A program made the translations under genes and the position numbers. 64,000 nt of DNA, taken from positions 124,001 to 188,000 of the forward strand of contig RAYY01000001.1 of NCBI GenBank assembly GCA_003611875.1, read 5' to 3'. The stretch is from a bacterium D16-56. GTDB taxonomy: Bacteria; Bacillota; Clostridia; Lachnospirales; Lachnospiraceae. Below are positions 44,029 through 53,793 of this stretch, piece by piece (position 1 is the stretch's first letter; each line of letters opens with the position of its first letter). Under the pieces are notes generated by a model. The model had not been told where the DNA came from. It did no database searches and saw only the letters and a list, made by a program, of their open reading frames with translations.

Positions 44029-44342
44029 TTTTTCCACCTCGTCTATTATCAGCTTTTCTGTCGTTTTTCCCGCGCTTCTCAGCGAAAAGCGCCAGCCTGC
44101 AAGAAAACCGCTGCGGCTTCACATTGTTGGATATTATAGTAGGAGTTATGAAAAAAAGTCAACACAAATTTAACACTTTTGTAACAATAGACAAATGTAT
44201 TTTTTGGAAATGCCTGTTTTATAAGATTCCTGTCTGTATTTTATCCTGAGTATCTCCCCGTTTTTGTAAATTGTTCACGGCAAATATCTTGAGAAAACCC
44301 CAAAAAACCTGTAGAATCGATTATAATAAAAACCAAACACCT
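44029..44342 (-). promoter_or_regulatory. Intergenic region with promoter of the SleB-like gene
   Basis: On the minus strand TTGACT (44157-44162), an 18-base spacer and TATAAT (44133-44138) form a sigma-A-type promoter about 105 bases before the start. The rest of the AT-rich stretch to 44342 shows no gene. Confidence 0.6.
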
Positions 44343-44627
44343 TTACACCCGATTCGGATTTTTTGGAAACCACCCCTTCTTTACCCGCCGCTCCTGTTCA
44401 AACAGCTCTTTGATGCTCCATAAACAGGAAATTCCAAAAATGGAAATCACGCTGCTTACCACTGTGCTGTCAATTTTCAGAGAAGCAAAGAGAGCAGCAA
44501 GTCCCAATACCAAAAACAGGGGCCATATATTCTTCGTAAAATAATACTCCGCCTTGATGACAATCACATGAAACACACCAATCAAAAGAAAGGTTGCAAT
44601 GCCGATCTTTATCCCCGTTATATTCAT
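44343..44627 (-). CDS. DUF4491 family small membrane protein
   Basis: 94 aa from the ATG at 44625-44627 with AGAAGGGG upstream. It has three predicted transmembrane helices (TFLLIGVFHVIVIKAEYYF, LFLVLGLAALFASLKI, VISIFGISCLWSIKELF) and ends KKGWFPKNPNRV, which is characteristic of DUF4491. Function unknown. It lies downstream of the aconitase-type genes, separated by a tandem repeat. Confidence 0.8.
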   Translation of the reverse strand: MNITGIKIGIATFLLIGVFHVIVIKAEYYFTKNIWPLFLVLGLAALFASLKIDSTVVSSVISIFGISCLWSIKELFEQERRVKKGWFPKNPNRV

Positions 44628-44653
44628 AGGCACCCCTTCTTTCCTATTATAGA

Positions 44654-44755
44654 GCCTAATCAAATGCAAAACTTAACCAATTACAAAACTCAACTAATTG
44701 CAAAGCTCAACTAATTGCAAAGCTCAACCAATTACAAGGCTCAACCACTCTCAAG
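44654..44755. repeat. Six tandem copies of a 17-bp repeat
   Basis: Unit on the plus strand is about GCTCAACTAATTGCAAA. Copies start at 44654, 44671, 44688, 44705, 44722 and 44739; the middle two differ at a single base and the outer ones are more degenerate. It fills the gap between the DUF4491 gene and the aconitase-type gene and overlaps the last codons of the latter. Confidence 0.9.
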
Positions 44756-46004
44756 CCTCACCCGCACAAACAATCCTTCCCGCCGCCGCACACGCTGCCG
44801 CCGTCACGGGAGATGCCAGATAGATCTGGGTCTTTGCAGTCCCCATCCGGCCCAGAAAATTCCGATTGTTGGTAGCCACCACCCGCTCGCCGTCGCACAG
44901 AATGCCCCCGGTCCTTCCGCAGCACAGGCCGCAGCCAGGATGGGTCACGATCGCCCCTGCCTCCAGCAAGGTTTTCAATGCCCCGCATGCAAGAGCCTCC
45001 TGGTACACCCTTCGGCTGGCAGGCGTCACGATCAGCTTTACAAAAGGCGCTACCTGCTTCCCCTCCAGCACCCTTGCCGCTGCCTGCAGATCCTCCAGCC
45101 GCCCATTGGTGCAGGAACCGATAAATACCTGGTCTATGACTGTCCCTTCCAGCTCCTTCACCTCTCGAATCTGATCTACCTGGGAAGGGCATGCCATCAC
45201 CGGACGAAAATCCTCTGCCTGATAGGTAATGGTCTGCAGATATATGGCATCCTCGTCCCCTTTTAATTCCCTTTGAAACCCATCAAGATCAATCCCGCAA
45301 TACTCTGCCGTCTTTTCATCCGGTGAAAAGGCAGCACATTTGGCTCCGGCCTCAATGGCCATATTGGCCATGGTCATACGGCTTGCCACCGTCATCTGCG
45401 CCACAGCAGAGCCTGTAAATTCCAGGGCCCGATAAGTAGCCCCGTCTGCTCCCAAATCCCCGATAATCCGAAGAATCACATCCTTGGACATGACTCCCTT
45501 AGGAAGCGTCCCGTTGATCACCACCCGGATCGTCTCAGGAACCTTTATCCACAAGGTCCCGGTTCCCAAAATGGCCGCCATCTCCGTATATCCGATTCCC
45601 GTGGAAAAAGCGCCCACACAGCCATAGGTGGTCGTATGGCTGTCTGTGCCAAATACCACATCCCCCGGCTTTACATACCCTGCCTCTGTCATAAGCTGAT
45701 GGCAGATCCCATCGCTGCGGTGTACATGCGAAAGCCCGTATTTTTCTGCAAATGCATCGCCTACCCGGTAATGTCTCGTGTCGTCCTGCTGGCTGGCCGG
45801 CACCAGATGATCGTAAATCAAAACCACCTTATCCGAGTCCCACACCTTGTCAAATCCCATTTCGTGAAATTTATCCACAATAAAAGGCATCATAATATCG
45901 TCCAGCATTACCCGATCCGGCTTTACGGTAACAATATCTCCTGGCTTTACCCGATCAGCGCCAACATTGCGCCCAATAATTTTTTCTATGATAGTCTGTC
46001 CCAA
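44751..46004 (-). CDS. Aconitase-superfamily dehydratase large subunit, second pair (LeuC-like)
   Basis: 417 aa. [4Fe-4S] ligands are seen in VFIGSCTNGRLEDL and HPGCGLCCGRTGGIL; the substrate loop FGTDSHTTTYGCVGAFSTGI is conserved. It belongs to the 3-isopropylmalate dehydratase / homoaconitase / 2,3-dimethylmalate dehydratase group. PGCGLCCG departs from the usual PGCGPCLG, so leucine synthesis should not be assumed. It is the last of four genes (small-large-small-large). The stop codon is overlapped by a 17-bp tandem repeat. Confidence 0.88.
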   Translation of the reverse strand: MGQTIIEKIIGRNVGADRVKPGDIVTVKPDRVMLDDIMMPFIVDKFHEMGFDKVWDSDKVVLIYDHLVPASQQDDTRHYRVGDAFAEKYGLSHVHRSDGICHQLMTEAGYVKPGDVVFGTDSHTTTYGCVGAFSTGIGYTEMAAILGTGTLWIKVPETIRVVINGTLPKGVMSKDVILRIIGDLGADGATYRALEFTGSAVAQMTVASRMTMANMAIEAGAKCAAFSPDEKTAEYCGIDLDGFQRELKGDEDAIYLQTITYQAEDFRPVMACPSQVDQIREVKELEGTVIDQVFIGSCTNGRLEDLQAAARVLEGKQVAPFVKLIVTPASRRVYQEALACGALKTLLEAGAIVTHPGCGLCCGRTGGILCDGERVVATNNRNFLGRMGTAKTQIYLASPVTAAACAAAGRIVCAGEA

Positions 46005-46031
46005 CCTGGCCTTCCTCCTTACCGCTGATCC

Positions 46032-46520
46032 TTATAATCCATTGCGCCGGCGCATGGCCTTCACCAGCCCTCCTGCGCTTATAATCTCCACCAGATTCTC
46101 CGGCAAAGATGTAATGGGATAAGATTTCCCCTTATACTCTATATGTTCATTTACCACAACCCGGATCCTGTCCCCTTCCTGGACATCGTCATGCAAATCC
46201 GGCTGTTCAATCAAAAGCAGCCCATTGTTAATGGCATTTCGAAAGAAAATCCTGGCAAAGGATTTGGCGATCACACAGCCAATGCCCAGGGCCTTCACCA
46301 CCTCCGGCGCCTGTTCCCTGGAAGAACCGCATCCAAAATTTTTACCTGCCACCAGAATATCCCCCTCCTTAACCTGTGCCGCCAGCTCGGGTCTCAGAGG
46401 AGAAAACCCATACTGTTTCATTTCTTCAATCGTCTTCAGCGCAAGATACTCGGTGGGAATGATAATGTCTGTATCCACATCATCCCCCAGTACCCACACT
46501 CTTCCCTCAAATTGTTCCAT
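46032..46520 (-). CDS. Aconitase-superfamily dehydratase small subunit, second pair (LeuD-like)
   Basis: 162 aa. The swivelling-domain signature is GDDVDTDIIIPTEYLALKTI and GKNFGCGSSREQAPEVVKAL. The substrate-specificity loop after the helix reads YLALKT instead of the YLRT type of isopropylmalate isomerase, and EQAP replaces EHAP. It precedes its large-subunit partner by 27 bases. The substrate is therefore open: a malate, citramalate or alkylmalate derivative is possible. Confidence 0.88.
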   Translation of the reverse strand: MEQFEGRVWVLGDDVDTDIIIPTEYLALKTIEEMKQYGFSPLRPELAAQVKEGDILVAGKNFGCGSSREQAPEVVKALGIGCVIAKSFARIFFRNAINNGLLLIEQPDLHDDVQEGDRIRVVVNEHIEYKGKSYPITSLPENLVEIISAGGLVKAMRRRNGL

Positions 46521-46653
46521 TGCTGCTCCTTCCCATCCTGTTTCTGTCGCCCCCGCCCAGGCTTGTGAATCTCCTGCCTCCTTTTATGCTGCCCTGCAGA
46601 GGCTTCCGTTCGGTTCCTTAACACCTAGTGCAACGATGTACTAGACACAGACA

Positions 46654-47904
46654 TCACATTCTGTCCACCGTACAAATCTCCCCCTTCACAGCAGACGCTG
46701 CCACGGTAGCCGCAGACGCCAGATACACCTTGGAGCTTGGGTGCCCTGCTCTCCCCTTAAAATTCCGGGTCCCGGTGCTGATCAGCACCTCATTTTCCCC
46801 AATCACTCCCTGGCAGCTTCCCCAGCATACACTGCAGTTGGGATTCATTACAATGGCTCCGCTCTCCATAAAAATCCGGATCAGCCCTTCCTCCATTGCC
46901 TGCTGATAGACCTGCTGACTGGCCGGAACCACTAAAAAGCGCACATGATCCGCCACCTTTTTCCCTTTTAAGATAGAAGCCCCCACCCGCAGCTCATCGA
47001 TCCTCCCGTTATTACAGGAGCCGAGAAACGCCTCGTCAATCCGCACGCCGCAGACCTCGTCTGCCAAAACCACTGCATCCACAAAGTCAGGCTTTGCCGC
47101 CACCGGCCGGATCGTGGACAAATCAAAGGTATACTCCCCGGCATAGACTGCATCCGGGTCACTCTGAAACACTGCCTTAGGCTCCCTGCCCCGCTCCTTT
47201 AAATAGGCAAGCGCCTTCTCATCCGCCTCAAAAATAGCAGTCTTGGCCCCTGCCTCCACCGCTAAGTTGCACAGCACCATCCGGTCGTTGACACTTAAGG
47301 CTCTTGCCCCGTCTCCGGTAAACTCCATCACCTGATAATTTACGCCGTTGGCGCCGATCTGCCCGATAATGGTCAGCATCAGATCTCTTGCATATACCCC
47401 CTGAGGCAAGGCTCCTGTCAGATGAAATTTCACGGTCTCCGGCACCAGTACCCAGGAGGTTCCCGTCACCATCCCATAGAGAAGATCCGTACACCCGACG
47501 CCGGTTCCAAAGGCCCCCAAAGCCCCATATGTACAGGTATGGCTGTCAGCCCCGAAAATCAGCTCTCCGGGACACACATAATGCTCCATCATAATCTGGT
47601 GGCACACACCCTTGCCCTCCCAGAAATCAATCCCATGCTCCCTTGCAAAATCCCTCATTTTCTTCTGGGAGCCTGCTGTCTTGGCGCTGTCTGACGGCAC
47701 ATTGTGATCCACAATGAATACCATCTTTTTTGTATCTGCAATCCTGGGATTTTTCAGCTTATTATAATACATATCCACCGTAAGATGGGTGGTGCCGTCA
47801 TTACTCATCATCCGGTCCAGCGTCACGGTATGGATATCCCCTGCCCGGACCGCATCCACCCCTGCCGCTCTGGCTATAATCTTCTCTGCAATGGTCATTC
47901 CCAT
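46654..47904 (-). CDS. Aconitase-superfamily dehydratase large subunit, first pair (LeuC-like)
   Basis: 416 aa. Cluster ligands lie in AFLGSCNNGRIDEL and in MNPNCSVCWGSCQGVIG, the latter clearly unlike the canonical PGCGPCLG. The substrate loop FGADSHTCTYGALGAFGTGV is typical. It overlaps the small-subunit gene by 10 bases and is followed about 130 bases later by the second pair. It is only moderately similar to the second large subunit, so the pairs are old paralogues with probably different substrates. Confidence 0.88.
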   Translation of the reverse strand: MGMTIAEKIIARAAGVDAVRAGDIHTVTLDRMMSNDGTTHLTVDMYYNKLKNPRIADTKKMVFIVDHNVPSDSAKTAGSQKKMRDFAREHGIDFWEGKGVCHQIMMEHYVCPGELIFGADSHTCTYGALGAFGTGVGCTDLLYGMVTGTSWVLVPETVKFHLTGALPQGVYARDLMLTIIGQIGANGVNYQVMEFTGDGARALSVNDRMVLCNLAVEAGAKTAIFEADEKALAYLKERGREPKAVFQSDPDAVYAGEYTFDLSTIRPVAAKPDFVDAVVLADEVCGVRIDEAFLGSCNNGRIDELRVGASILKGKKVADHVRFLVVPASQQVYQQAMEEGLIRIFMESGAIVMNPNCSVCWGSCQGVIGENEVLISTGTRNFKGRAGHPSSKVYLASAATVAASAVKGEICTVDRM

Positions 47905-48383
47905 TCCCCCACCTCCTGATTCAAGGACGCAATCAATCCGCCCTGGTTTAATATCTGCTGCATATATTCCGGCAGCCGGGTACAGGAAAAGGTTCTGCCC
48001 CCTGCCCTGACCACGCCCTCAGTCATAGAAAGCTCCATCTCATCCCCGCTCTCCACTGCATCCGGCAATTCCCTGCACACAATAACCGGAAGTCCGATAT
48101 TAATGGCATTCCGATAAAAGATCCGGGCAAAGGACTTGGCTATCACAGCCTGCACCCCAAGTGCCTTCAACACGCCGGGCGCCTGCTCCCTGGAAGACCC
48201 GCACCCAAAATTCTCCCCTCCTACCACATAATCCCCTGGCTTTACCTTTTCCGGAAATTCCGGGTCCAAGGATTCAAATGTATGGTTTTTCATCTCCTCA
48301 ATGGTCGGCAGCAGTAAATACTGCGATGCAATAATCTGATCTGTGTCCAGATCATCGTGAAATTTAAAAATTTTTCCCGCCAA
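47895..48383 (-). CDS. Aconitase-superfamily dehydratase small subunit, first pair (LeuD-like)
   Basis: 162 aa. The signature is HDDLDTDQIIASQYLLLPTI and GGENFGCGSSREQAPGVLKA, with a specificity loop YLLLPT that fits neither isopropylmalate nor homoaconitate enzymes. It is the first gene of the four-gene operon, opposite a LysR regulator with overlapping promoters, and overlaps the start of its large subunit by 10 bases, so both are made in step. Confidence 0.88.
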   Translation of the reverse strand: MAGKIFKFHDDLDTDQIIASQYLLLPTIEEMKNHTFESLDPEFPEKVKPGDYVVGGENFGCGSSREQAPGVLKALGVQAVIAKSFARIFYRNAINIGLPVIVCRELPDAVESGDEMELSMTEGVVRAGGRTFSCTRLPEYMQQILNQGGLIASLNQEVGEWE

Positions 48384-48423
48384 AACCGGTCCCTCCTGTC
48401 AAATTTTCAATTTTCTTCTGTCA

Positions 48424-48457
48424 TTGAATTATAACACCACATCTGCTATAATAACAA
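48424..48457. promoter_or_regulatory. Overlapping divergent promoters of the lysR-type and dehydratase genes
   Basis: Plus strand: TTGAAT (48424-48429), 17 bases, TATAAT (48447-48452) with an extended TGC. Minus strand: TTGTTA (48452-48457), 18 bases, TATAAT (48428-48433) with an extended TGT. The two promoters lie on top of each other, so transcription in one direction should interfere with the other, a common LysR arrangement. Confidence 0.65.
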
Positions 48458-48509
48458 TACATAATACTCATGATTTACATAACTTAAAATTATAGATAAG
48501 GAGCCTTTT

Positions 48510-49430
48510 ATGCCGCAGAACCTGGAACAGAACCTGTCCCAATACCATATATTCCACGCAGTCGCCCAAACCGGCAACATTTCAAAAGCTGCCCGTAAGC
48601 TATACATCAGCCAGCCTGCCATCAGCAAAGCCATCCGCAAGCTGGAGGACAATCTAGGCACAGCCCTCTTTACCCGCAATTCCCGCGGAGTCCAGTTAAC
48701 CGAAGAAGGGCAGATCCTCTACCATCACACCTGCTCTGCCTTTGAAGCCTTAGCCTCCGGGGAGCAGGAGCTTCGCCGTATCCACGAATTTCATTTAGGC
48801 CACATCCGCATCGGCGTCAGCAATACCCTGTGCCGCTTTATTATGCTGTCCTATCTGAAAGGCTTTATTGAACAATATCCCCACATTAAGATCACCATTG
48901 AAACCCAATCCAGCGCCCATACCCTTGCCATGCTGGAGCAGCAGCACATTGATATCGGCCTGATCGCCAGGCCCCAGCCTCTGAAATCTCTGGCATTTCT
49001 TCCGGTTATGGAAATTCAGGACATCTTTGCCGCTTCTCCCGGCTATCTGGAAAATCTGCGGCTTCGGGAAGGAGAACAGGTCAATGTGTTTCAGTCCGGC
49101 AACATTATGCTTTTAGACAAAAATAATATCACACGCACCTACATTGACGATTATATGAGCGCCAACCAGATGGAAGCCAACAATCTCCTTCAGGTTACTA
49201 CCATGGACCTGCTGATTGAATTTACCCGCATCGGCTTAGGCATTGGCTGTGTGATCCGGGAATTTGTGAAAGAAGAACTGGAGAATGGAGATCTGGTGGA
49301 AGTCAAACCAGAAAGCCCCATCCGCAAGCGCACCGTAGGCTTTGCCTACCGGCCAGGCCATGTCTCCAAAGCGCTGGAAGCCTTTATCCGCTTCTGTCAA
49401 AAGGCTGCGCCTTCCTTCCCTTCTACATGA
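48510..49430 (+). CDS. LysR family transcriptional regulator
   Basis: 306 aa with AAGGAG upstream. The HTH is QYHIFHAVAQTGNISKAARK then LYISQPAISKAIRKLEDNLG. The effector domain (about 90-300) has the two-lobed LysR substrate fold. It is transcribed divergently from the dehydratase operon and so probably controls it, with the dehydratase substrate or product as co-inducer. Its 3' end overlaps the convergent AAA+ ATPase gene by 8 bases. Confidence 0.92.
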   Translation: MPQNLEQNLSQYHIFHAVAQTGNISKAARKLYISQPAISKAIRKLEDNLGTALFTRNSRGVQLTEEGQILYHHTCSAFEALASGEQELRRIHEFHLGHIRIGVSNTLCRFIMLSYLKGFIEQYPHIKITIETQSSAHTLAMLEQQHIDIGLIARPQPLKSLAFLPVMEIQDIFAASPGYLENLRLREGEQVNVFQSGNIMLLDKNNITRTYIDDYMSANQMEANNLLQVTTMDLLIEFTRIGLGIGCVIREFVKEELENGDLVEVKPESPIRKRTVGFAYRPGHVSKALEAFIRFCQKAAPSFPST

Positions 49431-51504
49431 AATACGGCAGAAATTCCTTTTCCGAACAATATTGTCCGCTCTTTTCCAGCTCCCTCTTTAATGCCCTCAA
49501 AATATGTCTTTTCCCCACTTCTTCCTTATTGGGAGCCGCAAGAAAGGCAGCATGAAGCATCACATTCTTAATGCTGCTGCCGCTAAGCTCGAATCTTCCG
49601 GCCAAATCCTCAAAATCCACATCCGGTTCCAAGGGAAGCTGCTTGGGAACACTCTTCCTCCAAAGCAGAAGCCGGTTCTCATAATCCGGAAAATAAAATT
49701 CCAAGCGAATGCTAATCCTTCGCTTAAAGGCAGAATCCATATTCTGGGGAAAATTGGTGGCCAGAATCACCACTCCCGTGTATTCCTCCATGTTCTGCAG
49801 CATATAGGCAGCCTCCATGTTGCTGTATTTGTCATGGCTGTCCTTTACCTCGGTCCGCCTGCCAAACAGCACATCTGCCTCGTCAAAAAATAAAACCGCC
49901 TGGCTTTTTCTGCCCTCCTGAAAAATGCGTCTCAGATTCTGCTCTGTCTCCCCGATATACTTGCTTACCACGAAAGGAAGCTGAAGCTTATACAGCTCCA
50001 TTCCCAGCTCGCCTGCTATCACCTGAGCCGCCATGGTCTTTCCGGTGCCGGGCGGTCCGGTGAAAAGAAGAGTCATGCCTGTGCCATAAGAGCGAGTTCG
50101 GGAAAAACCCCAATCCTCATATACCTGCTGCCGGTACCGGATCTGATCCACCCCTTCTTTTAAGATTTCCTTTTGCTCCTTTGGAAGAATTAAATCCTCC
50201 CATCCATAGTGGTTCTCCACCAAAACCGCCCATTCCTTCAGGTTATGCTGAATCTGACTGCGGCATGCCTCATGAAGATCTGCCGCTGACATTTCCTGCC
50301 CTCTCCTGGCACAGGTTATCCTCCAGGCATCCCGCAGGCTTTGTTCCATCTCCTGCAGCCCAAAATCATAGAAAACGGCTGACTGGCTTAACGTCTCCTC
50401 TGACACCGGATATTCTTCTGCCATTTTTTTCCATAGCAACAGCCTGCGGCCGCCCTCCGGAAGCGGAATCTCCACAGGTATATAGTCCACATTCCCGGGA
50501 ACCTTCCACCCTTTTCCTTTCTCGCTGCCGATGAGAAAAAGAGCCTTTACCCTTTCTGCAGCACACTGTAAAAACCAGGTAAATCTCCAGCTTTTTTCTT
50601 CATCCTTCTGTACATACTCTGCATTATGGACACAAAGGATTCCCTCTGCCAAGGCTGCCTCCTCCAGCGCCGCCAAAGCTTTCTGCCAATCCTCCTCCAG
50701 GTCTTTCTGCATTTTTCGGTAATCCATCACCCCCAAGGGCTGCCCTCTTTTTTGCGCATACCAGACCGGATATAAAAACAATTCCCTTTTTCCATCCCCC
50801 CACAGATGAAAAAGGACTGCTTTTCTGTGCTTTGTCCTCCTCCATTCTGCAGATTCCAGACAGGAGCAGACCGACTCCTCCAGCCATGCCGATAGAAAAT
50901 CCTCTGTGTCAGGATTCCATTCCAGATAGGGCTTGCTGCAGAGCCTTCCGGAACATAGCAAAAACTCCAGAATATGGGGTTTCAGCTTTAAGCCCCTTCG
51001 CAGGCCAGAGCAGGCGCCCTCTGACTGAATGTCAAACACCTGTTTTGCCAGCTTTCCATCCGGAAGAAAATGCGACAGGCAGAATCCGTCCGGCTCTGGT
51101 TCCATGGTGTACAAATGCATCGCCCATTCTACGCTTAACAGACGCTGGTTCCAGTCATTATTCAGATACACAAACAGCTTCTCAAAATGATAGTCCAGCT
51201 CACTGAGCATTGCCAGAATCACACAGAACAATTCAAATCCGTCCAGCTCCAGCCTCTGCCAAAGCTTGAAAAGCCCTTCTCCTGCGGAAATATTGGGCAA
51301 AGCAGGGATTTCCCGGCCCATTCGAAAGAAATCATGGATCTCAAGGCTTAACATACTCTCTTGATACCCGTCATTCTGCTTTTGATCCTCCCCCTTCCCT
51401 GCTTCCAGAAGATTCAAATAAGCGGCAACCCGGCAGACTCCCCATTCCCTCAGCTTATCCCAAAGCTCTCTGTCCTTTTCGGACATGGCAGATCTACCTT
51501 CCAT
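49423..51504 (-). CDS. AAA+ ATPase of the type linked to contractile injection systems
   Basis: 693 aa from the ATG at 51502-51504 (AAAGGA upstream). Residues 1-430 are a helical region with a degenerate first AAA-like module. Residues about 445-690 are a canonical AAA+ domain: Walker A MTLLFTGPPGTGKTMAAQVI, Walker B AVLFFDEADVLFGRRT, sensor 1 GVVILATNFPQN, arginine finger FKRRISIRLEF. This two-part layout is that of ATPases in extracellular contractile injection system (eCIS) loci, thought to remodel or recycle particle parts. The next gene upstream is a DUF4157 protein, another eCIS companion. No sheath, tube or baseplate gene is in the window. Confidence 0.8.
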   Translation of the reverse strand: MEGRSAMSEKDRELWDKLREWGVCRVAAYLNLLEAGKGEDQKQNDGYQESMLSLEIHDFFRMGREIPALPNISAGEGLFKLWQRLELDGFELFCVILAMLSELDYHFEKLFVYLNNDWNQRLLSVEWAMHLYTMEPEPDGFCLSHFLPDGKLAKQVFDIQSEGACSGLRRGLKLKPHILEFLLCSGRLCSKPYLEWNPDTEDFLSAWLEESVCSCLESAEWRRTKHRKAVLFHLWGDGKRELFLYPVWYAQKRGQPLGVMDYRKMQKDLEEDWQKALAALEEAALAEGILCVHNAEYVQKDEEKSWRFTWFLQCAAERVKALFLIGSEKGKGWKVPGNVDYIPVEIPLPEGGRRLLLWKKMAEEYPVSEETLSQSAVFYDFGLQEMEQSLRDAWRITCARRGQEMSAADLHEACRSQIQHNLKEWAVLVENHYGWEDLILPKEQKEILKEGVDQIRYRQQVYEDWGFSRTRSYGTGMTLLFTGPPGTGKTMAAQVIAGELGMELYKLQLPFVVSKYIGETEQNLRRIFQEGRKSQAVLFFDEADVLFGRRTEVKDSHDKYSNMEAAYMLQNMEEYTGVVILATNFPQNMDSAFKRRISIRLEFYFPDYENRLLLWRKSVPKQLPLEPDVDFEDLAGRFELSGSSIKNVMLHAAFLAAPNKEEVGKRHILRALKRELEKSGQYCSEKEFLPYFM

Positions 51505-51556
51505 TTTATTTTTTCCTTTCTTATCCAGCAAACAGAACCCCGGTTTTCATTCCGCA

Positions 51557-51892
51557 TTACAGCCGAAACTGATCCGCTTCCCGCTCCAGCGCCGGATCCT
51601 CATTGACCGCAACCCCGTTTTCCATCTTAGAGACCGTGACCCTCCCCATCTTTTTCTGCACCCAATGTCCCAGCTCATGATTCAGATACTGGTCGTTTCC
51701 CGGTCCCAGATGAATATCCGAGCCTAGGGAAACAGCCAAAGCTCCCATCCTTTCCGGCAGGGATGAATTGCGGTAAACCCTCACGTCGTCTGCGGAAAAG
51801 CCGACCTTTTTCTCAAGCGCCTGCTTCATGGAATCGGACAGACCGGTTCGGTTTTCCCTGGCTTTTTGCTTTCTTTTCTTCTGCACATACAT
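51557..51892 (-). CDS. DUF4157 (eCIS core domain) putative metallopeptidase, 111 aa
   Basis: The start is the ATG at 51890-51892 with GGAAGGAGGAAGGGG upstream. It consists almost only of one DUF4157 domain: GLSDSMKQALEKKVGFSADD, VRVYRNSSLPERMGALAVSL, then LNHELGHWVQKKMG, where HELGH is an HExxH zinc site, and a distal Glu in ALEREADQF. In eCIS loci DUF4157 proteins are common cargo or accessory components. Here it stands between a secreted repeat protein and the AAA+ ATPase (52 bases before it), without its usual long C-terminal toxin part. Confidence 0.8.
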   Translation of the reverse strand: MYVQKKRKQKARENRTGLSDSMKQALEKKVGFSADDVRVYRNSSLPERMGALAVSLGSDIHLGPGNDQYLNHELGHWVQKKMGRVTVSKMENGVAVNEDPALEREADQFRL

Positions 51893-51938
51893 GGATTGCC
51901 CCTTCCTCCTTCCAAATCCACGGTTCCCCTCTAAGCCT

Positions 51939-52469
51939 TTACAGTGAAGCATCATACAAATTAAACCGCTCCCCCACTGCCGGCTTTACATTTCCCGTCC
52001 TTTTCTCCACCTTATAGCTATTGATAATCGAATCACTGTCTGGTCCGGTCATTTTGCGGACGGTCAGATAAACCGCATGTTTATCCCGGTAATCCTCCCG
52101 GAATATCAAGGGTTCCTCCTCATTTCTGTAATAGCCAAATTTCCCGACTGCATTCTCCAGCAGCCGGACAGAGGCAGCCGCATCCAGCTCCGGACGAGGA
52201 ATCCAGACTCCGGTCTCCTCATTCAGATAATACCACAAACCATCCTCTGCTGCCCGTATCCATCCAGTCTGCAGCTCTCCGGCCTCATCGTAATAATACC
52301 ATCCATCCTCTGTCTGCTCCCAGCCTGCGGCATGATTCTTTGTCTCTGCCTGCAGCTGCAGATCCTGTTCTTCCCCATAAACAGGAGCACAGAAGATCCC
52401 TGCTGCAAAAATCACGGACACCGCTGTCCGGACAACCCTTTCCTTTAACCAAGCATGATAAAGCTTCAT
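51939..52469 (-). CDS. Secreted protein with choline-binding-like repeats
   Basis: 176 aa from the ATG at 52467-52469. A signal peptide (VVRTAVSVIFAAGIFCAPVYG) is followed by two cell-wall-binding type repeats, AAGWEQTEDGWYYYDEAGEL and AAEDGLWYYLNEETGVW. A C-terminal domain of about 80 residues with YRDKHAVYLTVRKMTGPDSD has no known match. The repeats suggest attachment to the cell wall. It is the first gene of the minus-strand set with the DUF4157 and AAA+ genes (46 bases before the former). Confidence 0.75.
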   Translation of the reverse strand: MKLYHAWLKERVVRTAVSVIFAAGIFCAPVYGEEQDLQLQAETKNHAAGWEQTEDGWYYYDEAGELQTGWIRAAEDGLWYYLNEETGVWIPRPELDAAASVRLLENAVGKFGYYRNEEEPLIFREDYRDKHAVYLTVRKMTGPDSDSIINSYKVEKRTGNVKPAVGERFNLYDASL

Positions 52470-52572
52470 CCTATCTGCCAATCTCCTTTCTGGTCTTTTA
52501 TCCCTTTCCTAACCCGGCCTGGAACCGCCTCCAACAACAGGGCTTTCCAAAATTTTCATAAAATAAACAAAA

Positions 52573-52618
52573 AAGCAGAGGAGATTCAAAGCATCACCCT
52601 GAAATCCCCCTGCCTGCA
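52573..52618 (-). terminator. Terminator after ilvC
   Basis: On the minus strand GCAGGGGGATTTC pairs with GAATCTCCTCTGC and is followed by TTTTTTGTTT, 10-50 bases after the ilvC stop. It separates ilvC from the repeat-protein gene. Confidence 0.65.
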
Positions 52619-52628
52619 GCTTATGGTA

Positions 52629-53756
<1,128 letters not shown>

Positions 53757-53793
53757 TTATGGTTGTGGCTTGTCCAGGCTGCAAACAATTCCT

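Noticed and set aside
44654-44755. 17-bp repeats as a CRISPR array
   Set aside because: Units are directly adjacent with no spacers, and there are no cas genes.
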